59,853 nucleotides of DNA, from positions 1 to 59,853 of the forward strand of contig JAMIFV010000061.1 in the NCBI GenBank assembly GCA_035906055.1. Reading direction: 5' to 3'. Within the stretch, counting starts at the first letter, position 1. Each line of letters opens with the position of its first letter. Source of the stretch: JAMIFV01 sp035906055 (GTDB taxonomy: Bacteria > Pseudomonadota > Alphaproteobacteria > Rickettsiales > JABCZZ01). Made by a program: the position numbers and the translations under genes. The notes under the pieces were generated by a model. That model worked only from the letters and a program-made list of their open reading frames with translations, had not been told where the DNA came from and did no database searches. Below, one piece after another: positions 1 through 8,926 of this stretch.

Positions 1-1
1 C

Positions 2-190
2 GTCATCATGGACAATGCACCCTTCCACAACAAACCACAGATATGCGCGCTGCTGCAAAAACACGGACATGCCATGCTGCCACTGCCAAAATACTCCCCG
101 GACTTCAATCCCATCGAACAATCATTCGCTGTAATCAAACGACGAAGGGCCTTCTCTTCACTCCCTCTCGACCAAATCATGAATCAGTAA
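2..190 (+). CDS. IS630-family transposase, C-terminal fragment cut by window edge
   Basis: The reading frame is open from base 2, so the gene begins before the window. About 62 C-terminal residues are visible. They contain the DNAPFH block followed by LPKYSPDFNPIEQ, the typical end of the DDE catalytic domain of IS630/Tc1-type transposases; the Asp in DNA and the Glu in NPIEQ would be the second and third acidic catalytic residues. The bases after the stop (about 200-225) could include the right terminal inverted repeat, but the left end is outside the window, so this cannot be tested here. The neighbour metW is convergent and intact. Confidence 0.85.
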   Translation, partial: VIMDNAPFHNKPQICALLQKHGHAMLPLPKYSPDFNPIEQSFAVIKRRRAFSSLPLDQIMNQ

Positions 191-316
191 GTATTAAGTT
201 AATTGAGTATAAGTGGTGACAGGTACTCCAGTATACTGCTATTCTTATTTAATTACAGCAGAGTAGTGTGACAATATTATGACGGTCACGCAGCAGGGTA
301 TCGAAATATCAGCAGG

Positions 317-931
317 TTAGCCTTTGTGCAGCATGAAGATGCCCTGTTCGCCAAATATATTAGCGAAAAACATCCTGCCATTGAAATGGCCGGGAGTACC
401 CCGGTTATCGACATAGACGCGTTTGTCGATATTTACATGCATATCTTCGCACAGGCTTACAAAGTCGCTGAGCGTACAGAAATGGATGTTCGGCGTGTCA
501 TACCACTCATAACTGAGCGTGCGCGTTACCGGCATGCGCCCGAACATTAAAAGATAGAGCCGGTTTTTCCAGTAACCGAAATTGGGTACGGAGACGATGG
601 CTGTCTTGCCGATGCGCACGAGGTTGCCAAGCACCGCTTTAGGGTCGCGCATGGTCTGCAGCGTCTGGCTGAGCACCACGCAGTCATACATTTTATCAGG
701 GTATTCGCGCAGGTCGGTATCCGCGTCGCCCTGTATCACGGAAAGCCCGCGCGCGATGCTGGCATTCACGCCGCTCTGGCTAAGCTCGATGCCGCGCGCA
801 TCCACTTTCTTGTGCTGTGTAAGCCATGCAAGCAGTTCGCCGTCACCACAGCCCACGTCAAGCACCTTGGCATGCTCAGGCACAAGGTCGGCGATCACCT
901 GAAGGTCGGGGCGCAGGCGGATATCAGCCAT
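317..931 (-). CDS. metW: Methionine biosynthesis protein MetW
   Basis: This 204-residue protein has a class I SAM-dependent methyltransferase fold. The glycine-rich motif I, VLDVGCGDGELLAWL, lies near residues 23-37. MetW proteins of proteobacteria are about this size and are encoded directly after metX, where they are needed for, or stimulate, homoserine acylation in methionine synthesis. Here the start overlaps the end of metX by 8 nt, so the two are almost certainly translated from one message. The gene is complete. The pairing with metX, rather than the fold alone, decides the name. Confidence 0.93.
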   Translation of the reverse strand: MADIRLRPDLQVIADLVPEHAKVLDVGCGDGELLAWLTQHKKVDARGIELSQSGVNASIARGLSVIQGDADTDLREYPDKMYDCVVLSQTLQTMRDPKAVLGNLVRIGKTAIVSVPNFGYWKNRLYLLMFGRMPVTRTLSYEWYDTPNIHFCTLSDFVSLCEDMHVNIDKRVYVDNRGTPGHFNGRMFFANIFGEQGIFMLHKG

Positions 932-2078
932 GGTGCCTTCCCTGCAGGAAACCCTGCACTATTTTATAGAATTCCGGTTCTTCCAGCAGGAACGCGTCAT
1001 GCCCTTTGTCGGTGGCGATTTCGGCGAAGCTCACGTTGGCGGCAACTGCGTTGAGTGCACGCACTATGGCGCGGCTGTCGCTGGTGGGAAACAGCCAGTC
1101 AGACGAGAATGACACTACAAGAAAACGCGTACCCGTATCACGGAAGCTCTGCGAGAGCGGCGCCTGCTCTGTGAGGTCAAAATAGTCCATCGCCCTTGTG
1201 ATATAGAAATAGGAGTTCGCGTCGAAGCGCTCAACGAACGCCGCGCCCTGATGGCGCAGATAACTTTCCACCTGGAAATCCGCTTCGAAGCCGTAAGAGA
1301 TGCTTTCGCGGTCCTGCAATGAGCGGCCAAATTTGCGGTGCAATGCCGATTCGGAAAGGTAGGTGACGTGCGCCGCCATGCGCGCAACTGACAATCCTTT
1401 CACCGGGAACCTGCCATGCTCGTGGTATTTTCCGCCGCAGAATTCCGGGTCGATCATGATGGACTGCCTGCCGATTTCATGGAAGGCGATGTTCTGTGCC
1501 GAGTGACGCGCAGAGGTGGCGATAGGAATGGCATTGCGCACGCGCTCAGGGTAAAGCGCCGCCCAGGTAAGCGTAATCATGCCTCCCATGGAGCCGCCGA
1601 TAACGCAGTAAAGTTTTTCAATGCCGAGGAAATCCATAAGCAGCGCCTGCGCGCGCACCATGTCTTTGATGGTGATGAGCGGGAACTCAAGGCCGAACAC
1701 TTTGCCCGTGGCCGGGTTGATGGATTTTGGGCCATACGAGCCCATGCATCCGCCGATGACATTGGTGGCGATCACGTAGAACTGGTTGGTGTCGATGGTC
1801 TTGCCGGGGCCGATGAGATTCTCCCACCAGCCGGGTTTGCCGGTTACCGGATGGGTGCTTGCGGCGTACTGGTCGCCGGTGAGGCCGTGGCAGACGAGAA
1901 TGGCATTGGACTTCGCCGCATTGAGCGTGCCGTAGGTCTGGTAGGCCACGGGAAAAGCGGATATCTCCGCGCCGCTTTCAAGCTGCAAGGGAATATTCTG
2001 CGCCACAATGGCGACCCTGCCGACTGCGACCTGCCGGTAATTAGGGCCAAATGTGAGAGTGACGCTATCTGTGGACAT
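924..2078 (-). CDS. metX: Homoserine O-acetyltransferase MetX
   Basis: This 384-residue alpha/beta-hydrolase-fold acyltransferase transfers an acyl group from acyl-CoA to homoserine, the first committed step of methionine synthesis. The nucleophile elbow GGSMGG places the catalytic serine at about residue 163. The Asp in SSDWLFPTSDSR and the His in DKGHDAF complete the triad near the C-terminus. NPATGKVFG and the length fit the MetX family rather than the unrelated MetA. It is followed by metW with an 8-nt overlap. The ATG has no strong Shine-Dalgarno sequence, and a stable hairpin ends only 9 nt upstream (2088-2111), which may affect initiation. A succinyl-CoA-specific version cannot be excluded from sequence alone. 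Confidence 0.93.
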   Translation of the reverse strand: MSTDSVTLTFGPNYRQVAVGRVAIVAQNIPLQLESGAEISAFPVAYQTYGTLNAAKSNAILVCHGLTGDQYAASTHPVTGKPGWWENLIGPGKTIDTNQFYVIATNVIGGCMGSYGPKSINPATGKVFGLEFPLITIKDMVRAQALLMDFLGIEKLYCVIGGSMGGMITLTWAALYPERVRNAIPIATSARHSAQNIAFHEIGRQSIMIDPEFCGGKYHEHGRFPVKGLSVARMAAHVTYLSESALHRKFGRSLQDRESISYGFEADFQVESYLRHQGAAFVERFDANSYFYITRAMDYFDLTEQAPLSQSFRDTGTRFLVVSFSSDWLFPTSDSRAIVRALNAVAANVSFAEIATDKGHDAFLLEEPEFYKIVQGFLQGRHHG

Positions 2079-2087
2079 AGTTTGAAC

Positions 2088-2111
2088 TTGTTAGGGGAAT
2101 TACCCTAACAA
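2088..2111 (-). promoter_or_regulatory. Hairpin in the metX leader
   Basis: A perfect 9-bp stem (TTGTTAGGG / CCCTAACAA) with a 6-nt loop lies 9 nt upstream of the metX start codon on the transcribed strand. No U-tract follows, so it is not a classic terminator. Its position suggests control of initiation. I looked for SAM-II riboswitch pairings in this leader and did not find them. Confidence 0.5.
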
Positions 2112-2161
2112 CAAGTATTAGCCTGTCTAGCAATTTATGAGTTGAGGAAATAATCGCGTGC

Positions 2162-2872
2162 CTAAGCGCGAATTGCCATTGCAGGGTCGTTAGCGACAGC
2201 TTTGCTTTTTTCCACCTGAGTCGCATGGCCTTCCACCGGCTTTAATGCTTCAGGGGATATTCTGCTCTCAGCGGGCTGCACCTGCGCTGTCCATTTGCTT
2301 TGGTCGCCTTCGGTCTTGCCCGCTGCGGGAGCAGGGGCTGCCATAGCTGCTGCGGCCCGTTTCTCGCTCTCAGATACTCTGGCGAGTTTGCTGGCGGTGT
2401 CTTCCATATATACGGCCAGTTCGCGCTCATAGGCTTTGCGGGATGCTTCCGCCACGTCGTTGCTTTCCTCGCGGATGCGCTGTCCCATCAGGCGGTCGGT
2501 GGCGTAGTTGGCGGCAAAGCCTGCGGTGATGGAAGTAAACAGTGTGAAGATACTGGCGATCAGCGGGCTTTTGATAGCTTTCTTTTTGAAGGTCGCATAA
2601 CCACTGGCAACGGCAGTGGCTGCAAAGGCGACCCAGCCAGCAGTGGCGGCGGATTTCTGCAGGGCGGAAGTGCGTTCGGCCAGCTCCTGTGATTTCTTTT
2701 GCAGTTCGGGGTAATGTGCGGCGATGGTCTTGGGGTCGTGGTCAAAAAGCTGGAGACGGCGCTGCTGCGTTTCGGAATCCTTGCCGATGGCAGAGTCGAT
2801 CTTCTCGCTGTGCTTATCGAGCATAGCGGGGATATTTTCTTCCCTAAGGGGTATGGGTGCCTGTTCAACCAT
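2162..2872 (-). CDS. Membrane protein of unknown function
   Basis: I do not recognise this 236-residue protein. The ATG at 2872 was chosen because the frame upstream is simply antisense to parE. The N-terminal third is charged and probably helical. Two hydrophobic segments follow near residues 78-98 (GWVAFAATAVASGYATF) and 107-128 (ASIFTLFTSITAGFAANYA), consistent with a helical hairpin in the inner membrane. The C-terminal half is coiled-coil-like and then rich in Ala, Pro, Lys and Glu. It is divergent from parE with a 141-nt gap that should hold both promoters. Confidence 0.6.
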   Translation of the reverse strand: MVEQAPIPLREENIPAMLDKHSEKIDSAIGKDSETQQRRLQLFDHDPKTIAAHYPELQKKSQELAERTSALQKSAATAGWVAFAATAVASGYATFKKKAIKSPLIASIFTLFTSITAGFAANYATDRLMGQRIREESNDVAEASRKAYERELAVYMEDTASKLARVSESEKRAAAAMAAPAPAAGKTEGDQSKWTAQVQPAESRISPEALKPVEGHATQVEKSKAVANDPAMAIRA

Positions 2873-3013
2873 AGGCGCACTATAGCACCCCAATGTTACA
2901 ATATGATGAAGAAAAAGGGGTTTTTCCCCGAAAATGCGCAAATTGGCTCTTGTCTTGGCTTTGCGGACGGTTATAGTGCGCTCGTAACCCCCTGAAATCA
3001 GCATCCGATCCCT

Positions 3014-5002
3014 ATGAGCGACCTGTTTAATTCCAAAGCCAAGACCGCCAAAACCGATTCCTATACTGCGGAACATATCGAGGTTCTGGAGGGGCTGGAA
3101 CCTGTGCGCCGCCGCCCCGGCATGTATATCGGCGGCTCTGATGAGAGCGCCATGCACCATCTGGTAACCGAGGTGTTCGACAACGCCATGGACGAGGCGG
3201 TGGCCGGGCATGCGACCCGCATCGAGCTGACGCTGGGCATGGATAATTATGTTAAGATAAGCGATAACGGACGCGGTATTCCCATTGATCCGCATCCCAA
3301 ATTCCCAAAAAAATCGGCACTTGAAGTGATCATGACCATGCTGCATTCCGGCGGCAAGTTCAGCGGCAAGGCCTATGAGACTTCCGGCGGACTGCACGGC
3401 GTGGGCATTTCGGTGGTGAACGCGCTTTCTGATGATATGACCGTGGAAGTAGTGCGTGATAAAGCGCTTTATACCCAGAGCTTCTCGCGCGGCGAAGTGC
3501 TCGACAAGATCAGGAAGGAAGGCGCTGCGCCCAACCGCAAGGGCACCACGGTGATGTTCCACCCGGATGCGCAGATATTCGGCACCAAGGCCAGATTCCG
3601 GCCCGAACGCCTTTATAAATTCGCGCGTTCCAAAGCGTATCTTTATCGCGGTGTGGAAATTCGCTGGAAATGCGACCCCTCGCTTTTGGGGGAGAACGCT
3701 GAGATTCCGGCAGAGGATACGCTGCATTTCCCCGGCGGTCTTAAGGATTTCATGGCGATGACCCTGCAAGGGCGCGGCACCGTTACGCCGCAGCCGTTCG
3801 CAGGCGAAGCGGATTTCAGCGACCGTCAGGGGCGCATGGAATGGGCGCTGGCATGGCCGCTCGACGAGGAAGGCAACACGCGTTCTTACTGTAATACTAT
3901 TTATACACCTGAAGGCGGCACGCATGAGTCGGGCTTCAAGAGCGCGCTTATCAAGTCGCTGAAGGCCTACGGCGACCGTGTAGGCAATAAAAAGACCGGC
4001 ATCCTTACCTCCGAAGACCTGCTCACCGATTCCGTGGCGTTCCTTTCCGTGTTTATCCGCGAGCCGCAGTTCCAGGGGCAGACCAAGGATAAGCTGGTGA
4101 CGCCGGAAGCGGCGCGTCTGGTAGAAAACGTGGTGCGCGACCATTTCGACCACTGGCTGGCCGGTGACCCCGCCGCCGCGCAGATGGTGCTCAATTACGT
4201 GACCAACCGCGCCGAAGACCGCCTGCGCCGCAAGGCTGAAAAGGAAGTGGGCCGCAAGACCGCCACGCAACGGCTGCGCCTTCCCGGAAAGCTGGCCGAC
4301 TGTACGCGCAGCGCGGGAGTGGGCACTGAACTGTTCCTCGTGGAAGGGGACTCTGCGGGCGGTTCCGCCAAGCAGGCACGCGACCGCGATACGCAGGCCG
4401 TGCTGCCGCTGCGCGGCAAGATCCTCAACGTGGCAAGCGCCACGGCGGATAAGATCCGTGCCAATCAGGAAATCTCCGACATGGTGCTGGCGCTGGGCTG
4501 CGGCCTTGGCTCGCATTATGACGAGTCCGCGTTGCGTTACGAGCGCGTGGTCATCATGACCGACGCCGACGTGGACGGTGCGCATATCGCGTCGCTGCTG
4601 ATGACGTTCTTCTATCAGGAAATGCCGCAACTCATCCGCAACGGGCATCTGTTTATCGCGTTGCCGCCGCTGTACCGCATCACGCATGGCACCACCACGC
4701 ATTATGCGCGTGACGATAAGGATAAAGATAAGCTTGTGGCGGAGCTTTCCAAAAAACCGGGCAAACTGGAAATAGGCCGGTTCAAAGGCCTTGGTGAGAT
4801 GACCGCGCCGCAGCTCAAGGAAACCACCATGCAGTCCGGCAACCGTGTGCTGCTGCGTGTGGGCATCGCCGAAAATGATGTGGAAAGCACCCGCAACCGC
4901 GTGGAACAGCTTATGGGTAAAAAGCCGGAACTGCGCTTCCAGTTCATTCAGGAAGAAACCGCCAAGCGCGGCAGTTCATTTAAGGAAGCGCTGGATATTT
5001 AA
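3014..5002 (+). CDS. parE: DNA topoisomerase IV subunit B (ParE)
   Basis: This 662-residue GHKL ATPase and TOPRIM subunit of topoisomerase IV decatenates daughter chromosomes together with ParC. The ATP-binding motifs are visible in order: VFDNAMDEA, DNGRGIP, MLHSGGKF and SGGLHGVG. The TOPRIM region shows ELFLVEGDSAGGSA near residue 437 and the metal-binding DADVDGAH near residue 517. It closes with the GRFKGLGEM segment of type IIA subunits. The length, without the GyrB-specific insertion, favours ParE over GyrB. The start follows from MSDLF and the EHIEVLEGLEPVRRRPGMYIG opening block. The end overlaps the convergent downstream gene by 4 nt. Confidence 0.93.
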   Translation: MSDLFNSKAKTAKTDSYTAEHIEVLEGLEPVRRRPGMYIGGSDESAMHHLVTEVFDNAMDEAVAGHATRIELTLGMDNYVKISDNGRGIPIDPHPKFPKKSALEVIMTMLHSGGKFSGKAYETSGGLHGVGISVVNALSDDMTVEVVRDKALYTQSFSRGEVLDKIRKEGAAPNRKGTTVMFHPDAQIFGTKARFRPERLYKFARSKAYLYRGVEIRWKCDPSLLGENAEIPAEDTLHFPGGLKDFMAMTLQGRGTVTPQPFAGEADFSDRQGRMEWALAWPLDEEGNTRSYCNTIYTPEGGTHESGFKSALIKSLKAYGDRVGNKKTGILTSEDLLTDSVAFLSVFIREPQFQGQTKDKLVTPEAARLVENVVRDHFDHWLAGDPAAAQMVLNYVTNRAEDRLRRKAEKEVGRKTATQRLRLPGKLADCTRSAGVGTELFLVEGDSAGGSAKQARDRDTQAVLPLRGKILNVASATADKIRANQEISDMVLALGCGLGSHYDESALRYERVVIMTDADVDGAHIASLLMTFFYQEMPQLIRNGHLFIALPPLYRITHGTTTHYARDDKDKDKLVAELSKKPGKLEIGRFKGLGEMTAPQLKETTMQSGNRVLLRVGIAENDVESTRNRVEQLMGKKPELRFQFIQEETAKRGSSFKEALDI

Positions 5003-6081
5003 CGCGCAAGGTGCGCTGGTTTGCTAAGGTCTGCGACGGCTATTTCAAGATTCAGTTGCTTTACGCCTATATCTCTGGGGTTGCGCGTAACAGCTATGTC
5101 GTAAATGATATCAGTGGCATGCTTCATGCAGGTAAGTGCATGCACTTCGTTTGCGACCTTCTTGGCTGCTGCCTCTCGTGCAGGTTTGAGGCGGGTGCCG
5201 ACTTTGTCAAAAGCTACGGCAAGCTCGTTTATCTGTTTGCCAATGAGAGCCTGCGCATCGTCTCGCAGAGCCATATAACGTTTGTCTAGCTCGGGGTAAT
5301 CTTTGTCGCCATGCTGAATCTGAATTTTATGTTTTGCCGCCTCTGCCATGCCTTTGAAAGTGGCTTGGATCTTGCGATCCATTGTAAGCACGCCTGCTAC
5401 GGCGTTCTGCGCCTCATCAATGGTACGCATGGCGTTTGCTATTTTAAGGTAGCGCCCGTCATAAAAGTCCTTGATAGGCTGGTCTTGACCCAGAACACAT
5501 GCGATGAACAGCTTTTGCGGTTCGCCGATCATCTCCTTGATTGCCGTGTCGTCATCAAGATAGCCGCGCTTGCCGCGAAGGCTGACATCTAGCTGGTTAA
5601 ACTCCTGCATGTCACTCTTGACGCGCTGAAAGATATCCTCAAGCTTTGCGTTATCTGCGCCGACTTCCTTTTGTTTCAGGTAGTGCCTCATAAGGCGCAT
5701 GGAACGACCGATGAGTGCAGTGCCAAGCCAGCGCTTGGTCTGTTCCTCGGTGTCTTTTTCAAAAGCGGGATTGTTGCTGCTTTTACGCTGATTCGCGATC
5801 TCCTGCAGGAGATCACGTTCATCCTCAATGTATCTGTCCAGTTTCTCAGGAGAAGTCTTGGTAACGTTGTAACCGCGGTCGACAAAATGCAGGAAACGTT
5901 GTTCAAAGTCCTTAATAAGGTTGCGCATGGCAGGCAGGTCGCTCACGTCCGGCACGTCATATTTGCGCACGAGATACTTGCCGCCGGATTCCAGCGGATC
6001 GACGTATTTATGTCCATCCGCTCCCGTGATCACGGGAAAGCTGGTGTCATCCGTTCTTGCAGACTTTTTAGCTGAATTCAT
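4999..6081 (-). CDS. Hypothetical soluble helical protein, 360 aa
   Basis: I do not recognise this protein. It has no signal peptide or membrane segment and is rich in charged residues throughout, so it is probably cytoplasmic and mostly alpha-helical. Residues about 45-110 and 230-310 look amphipathic. There is no nucleotide-binding or catalytic motif I can identify. It is convergent with parE, overlapping by 4 nt, and stands alone with about 90 nt before the next gene. Codon use resembles the neighbours, so there is no sign of recent transfer. Confidence 0.75.
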   Translation of the reverse strand: MNSAKKSARTDDTSFPVITGADGHKYVDPLESGGKYLVRKYDVPDVSDLPAMRNLIKDFEQRFLHFVDRGYNVTKTSPEKLDRYIEDERDLLQEIANQRKSSNNPAFEKDTEEQTKRWLGTALIGRSMRLMRHYLKQKEVGADNAKLEDIFQRVKSDMQEFNQLDVSLRGKRGYLDDDTAIKEMIGEPQKLFIACVLGQDQPIKDFYDGRYLKIANAMRTIDEAQNAVAGVLTMDRKIQATFKGMAEAAKHKIQIQHGDKDYPELDKRYMALRDDAQALIGKQINELAVAFDKVGTRLKPAREAAAKKVANEVHALTCMKHATDIIYDIAVTRNPRDIGVKQLNLEIAVADLSKPAHLAR

Positions 6082-6170
6082 GCAATGTCCTCAAGGATTA
6101 ACATGTTATAACAAATGCTGCTAACTTGTCCCAAGGCTTTTTAATGAAGATTATGTTACGGCGATTCCCA

Positions 6171-6644
6171 TCAGGGAATGCTTAACCCATTATTTTTTAA
6201 TATTTCCTGCGCTTCCTGTGACTTCAGGAAATCAAGGAACACGCGGGCAGGGGTCATGTTCTCGCCTGCCACCACTACCATGCTGTACGTGGCTTCGCCC
6301 TGCAAGGCGATGGGGCTGATGGAATACACGTCCACAAGGCCTTTGGTCTTTAGCTGTTCTATCAGTTCCGCGTGGGAGGTGATGAAGATATCCGCCGATT
6401 CCCCGTCCTCGATTTTTTTGGCATGTATCGCGGAATCGCCGAAATTGCTGGAAACGCTGATGGCATTGCCATTGGTAAAGCGCGAGGTTATCTGCGCCAT
6501 GGGAATGGCAAGCGGTGTCTCGGCCATCACCGTGACATTCTCAATATTCTTAAACGAAGCGGCGTGCGCTGAGCCGTAGCTGGAAAGGATTAGTGGCAGG
6601 AAAGTAATAATTAGCAGCAGAAAATAGCGCCTTAGCCACAGCAT
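6171..6644 (-). CDS. Short ModA-like periplasmic substrate-binding protein
   Basis: This 157-residue secreted protein has an N-terminal signal peptide (hydrophobic core about residues 8-20, cleavage probably after AHAA). The first part follows the ModA family: VTVMAETPLAIPM, then SNFGDSAIHAKKIEDGESADIFIT and the LKTKGLVD element. It then jumps to a C-terminal block, ARVFLDFLKSQEAQEILKNNGL, typical of the last helix of ModA. Full ModA proteins are about 250 residues, so most of the second lobe is missing without a stop or frameshift. No modB or modC lies nearby. It may bind a small oxyanion weakly or have another role. Confidence 0.65.
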   Translation of the reverse strand: MLWLRRYFLLLIITFLPLILSSYGSAHAASFKNIENVTVMAETPLAIPMAQITSRFTNGNAISVSSNFGDSAIHAKKIEDGESADIFITSHAELIEQLKTKGLVDVYSISPIALQGEATYSMVVVAGENMTPARVFLDFLKSQEAQEILKNNGLSIP

Positions 6645-6725
6645 ATTGATAAATCCCTATCGATTTTTAACTATATATGGTATTAACTGCATAAGTTTAT
6701 ACATAATCTGTAAAGCTTACCTAAC

Positions 6726-7307
6726 ATGAACCGGCATATACATGCAGCATTAATATTAGTGGCTTTGCTGATAGCGGCAACCCCGTTCCTTGTCCTTCAG
6801 GCGTCCGGCGTTACCAGCGCGTCGCTGATAACGGGCTTCATGTTGCCGTTCGAGCATCTGTTGCATGCGCCTTTGCTGTTGATCATCGGATGCATTGCCG
6901 CATGGCTTGGGCGTGAGATGCTGGTGCTGCTGCCGTTATGCTGCCTTATCATGCTGGCGCTCGGTGCAATACTGCATGTGGAGAATTCAATGTTCCCGGC
7001 AGTGCAGGCTTATTCCGCCGGGGCTATACTGCTGTTTGCTTTTGCCACCAGCATGATGCGGCATAAAGCATCCATGTTTAGCGTGGTGCCGGTGGGGCTG
7101 TGGGGCTACTTTTCCGGCGGCAGTTATTTCATGCATCCGCCGGAAGGCATGCAACCGGTATTCTGCCTGCAGGGCATGATCATGAGCGCTGGCCTGCTCA
7201 TGGCCATAGGCGTTGCGCTGGCGATCACCGTATCAGAGGCGTTCAACATTTGTTTTAAGAAGCTGGGAAAGTTTGCAGCGGTCACTTCTTTTCTGTCGTT
7301 ATTCTAG
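6726..7307 (+). CDS. HupE/UreJ-like multi-spanning membrane protein
   Basis: This 193-residue very hydrophobic protein has about six membrane segments. The region near residue 38, GFMLPFEHLLHAPLLLIIG, resembles the GFxHPLxGxDHLLxM signature of HupE/UreJ nickel or cobalt permeases. The histidine in the equivalent position is kept, but the second aspartate-histidine pair is altered, so substrate is uncertain. The reading frame ends inside the convergent hisI gene (9-nt overlap). It sits alone, divergent from the ModA-like gene. The family call is based only on this motif and topology. Confidence 0.5.
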   Translation: MNRHIHAALILVALLIAATPFLVLQASGVTSASLITGFMLPFEHLLHAPLLLIIGCIAAWLGREMLVLLPLCCLIMLALGAILHVENSMFPAVQAYSAGAILLFAFATSMMRHKASMFSVVPVGLWGYFSGGSYFMHPPEGMQPVFCLQGMIMSAGLLMAIGVALAITVSEAFNICFKKLGKFAAVTSFLSLF

Positions 7308-7625
7308 CGTTTTAAAAAAGCAGTTCGCAGCGCCGGTGTGGCATGCGGGGCCTACCTGTTCCACTTGTGCCAGCAGCGTATCGCCGTCGCAATCCAGTTT
7401 CATTTCCACCAGTGTCTGTTTGTGGCCGGAGGTTTCCCCTTTGCGCCACAATGCCTGCCGCGAGCGCGACCAGTAGGTCATCTGCCTTGTTTCAAGCGTC
7501 AGGCGAAGCGACTCCTTGTTCATCCATGCCAGCATCAGCACTTCGCCGGTCTTGTGGTGCTGCGCGATCACGGGCACGAGTCCGTCTGCGTTGAACGTCA
7601 CTTCGTCAAAATTCACATTGCTCAT
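7299..7625 (-). CDS. hisI: Phosphoribosyl-AMP cyclohydrolase HisI
   Basis: This 108-residue enzyme opens the adenine ring of phosphoribosyl-AMP in the third step of histidine synthesis. Conserved elements are AWMNKESLRLTLETR, YWSRSRQALWRKGETSGH, the metal-binding DCDGDTLL and the C-terminal CHTGAANCFF with zinc cysteines. The protein is the stand-alone cyclohydrolase without a HisE domain. Its start overlaps the end of metC by 4 nt (ATGA), so it is translationally coupled to a methionine gene instead of other his genes. Confidence 0.93.
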   Translation of the reverse strand: MSNVNFDEVTFNADGLVPVIAQHHKTGEVLMLAWMNKESLRLTLETRQMTYWSRSRQALWRKGETSGHKQTLVEMKLDCDGDTLLAQVEQVGPACHTGAANCFFKTLE

Positions 7626-8791
7626 GCTTCTGCCGCTTTCATGCGTTGGAATCCTGCTGATAGATCCGTGATCAGGTCGTCGCTATGTTCAAGCCCGGCG
7701 CTGATGCGTAATGTCGGGCCTTTGGGTTGCCATTCCGGCGTGGCTTTGCGCTGCGCCCTGAACGGCAGGATGAGGCTTTCATAGCCACCCCAGCTAACGC
7801 CCATGCCGAAGAGCTGCATATGGTCGAGCATGGCGGCGAGGGCCTTTTTGCTGACGGGTTTCAGCTCGAACGAGAACAGGCCGCTGGCGCCGGTGCAGTC
7901 GCGTTTCCAGAGCGCGTGGCCGGGGTCGTCGGGCAATGCGGGGTAAAATATCTTTTCCACCTCGGGCTGCTCCCTGAGCCAGTGTGCAATGGCGAGCGCG
8001 TTTTGCTGGTGCTGTTTCAGGCGCACGGGCAGTGAACGCAGGCCGCGCGCGCAGAGGAACACTTCTTCCGAGCCGGGGCAGATGCCCATATTGCAATAGG
8101 TGCGGCGGAGGGCAGGATAATAGTGCTTTGAGCAGGTGATAAGCCCCATCACGATATCCGCATGCCCGCCGATATATTTGGTGCAGGCATTGATGGCGAT
8201 GTCCACGCCAAGCTTCGTGGTGTTCTGGTAAAGCGGCGTTGCCCAGGTGTTGTCTGCCGCAAGCGGTATCCTGTTCGCCTTTGCCACTTCCGCGATGGCG
8301 GGAATGTCCTGCATCTCGAAGGTGTGCGAGCCGGGGCTTTCGCAGTAGATAAGCTGCGTGTTCGGGCGGATATGTTCAGCGATGCCTTTGCCGATGCGTG
8401 AGTTGTAATAGGAAACCTCGATGCCGAAACGCGGCAGTTCCTCGATGCAGTATTTACGCATCGTCGCATACAGCGAATCCGGCACCAGCAAGTGTCCCCC
8501 GGAAGAGAGCATCGCGTGCAACAAAACAACGATAGCAGACTGGCCGGAACAGGTGAGCATGGCGTGGTCGGAGCCGTCCAGCGCGGCGAGCGATTCTTCA
8601 AGCGCGCGTGTGGAAGGCGTGCCGCTGCGGCCATAAACAAGCGGGCGGACGCCGTTTCCGCGTTCGCAGGTTTCAAACTCCTGAAGGGTTTTGAACAGGA
8701 TCGTGGACGTGCGGTAAACAGGGGCGTTTACCACGCCCTCATGGGCTTCCGGCTCGCGCCCGAGCGTAGTTACAAGGGTTTCTGATTTCAT
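7622..8791 (-). CDS. metC: Cystathionine beta-lyase MetC-type PLP enzyme
   Basis: This 389-residue enzyme belongs to the Cys/Met-metabolism PLP family. The substrate loop PLVYGRSGTPSTRALE, the cofactor-binding CSGQSA, the aspartate in AADNTWATP and the Schiff-base lysine in NACTKYIGGHAD are all present. The C-terminal WGGYESLILPF and RISAGLEHSDDLI favour cystathionine beta-lyase over gamma-synthase. Beta-lyases split cystathionine into homocysteine, pyruvate and ammonia. It is transcribed with hisI (4-nt overlap). An assignment as O-acetylhomoserine sulfhydrylase is less likely because of the WGGYE motif. Confidence 0.88.
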   Translation of the reverse strand: MKSETLVTTLGREPEAHEGVVNAPVYRTSTILFKTLQEFETCERGNGVRPLVYGRSGTPSTRALEESLAALDGSDHAMLTCSGQSAIVVLLHAMLSSGGHLLVPDSLYATMRKYCIEELPRFGIEVSYYNSRIGKGIAEHIRPNTQLIYCESPGSHTFEMQDIPAIAEVAKANRIPLAADNTWATPLYQNTTKLGVDIAINACTKYIGGHADIVMGLITCSKHYYPALRRTYCNMGICPGSEEVFLCARGLRSLPVRLKQHQQNALAIAHWLREQPEVEKIFYPALPDDPGHALWKRDCTGASGLFSFELKPVSKKALAAMLDHMQLFGMGVSWGGYESLILPFRAQRKATPEWQPKGPTLRISAGLEHSDDLITDLSAGFQRMKAAEA

Positions 8792-8926
8792 TAATATTGT
8801 TTTCTAAGAGTATTTTAATGGTCAGGCAACAATAAAACATTGGATTTCTGTGCGTCTATATGGCAACATGCATGCAGTTTTCGCAGTGCTCCTACAGTCA
8901 ACAATCCTCAATATCTGGAGATAGTT

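Noticed and set aside
2079..2161. SAM-II riboswitch before metX
   Set aside because: The P1 pairing and the downstream pseudoknot segment of SAM-II could not be fitted; only a simple hairpin is visible.
2873..4702. Very long minus-strand open frame opposite parE
   Set aside because: It is antisense to a well-conserved topoisomerase gene and encodes low-quality His/Arg-rich sequence; only the part after 2872 has its own plausible start.
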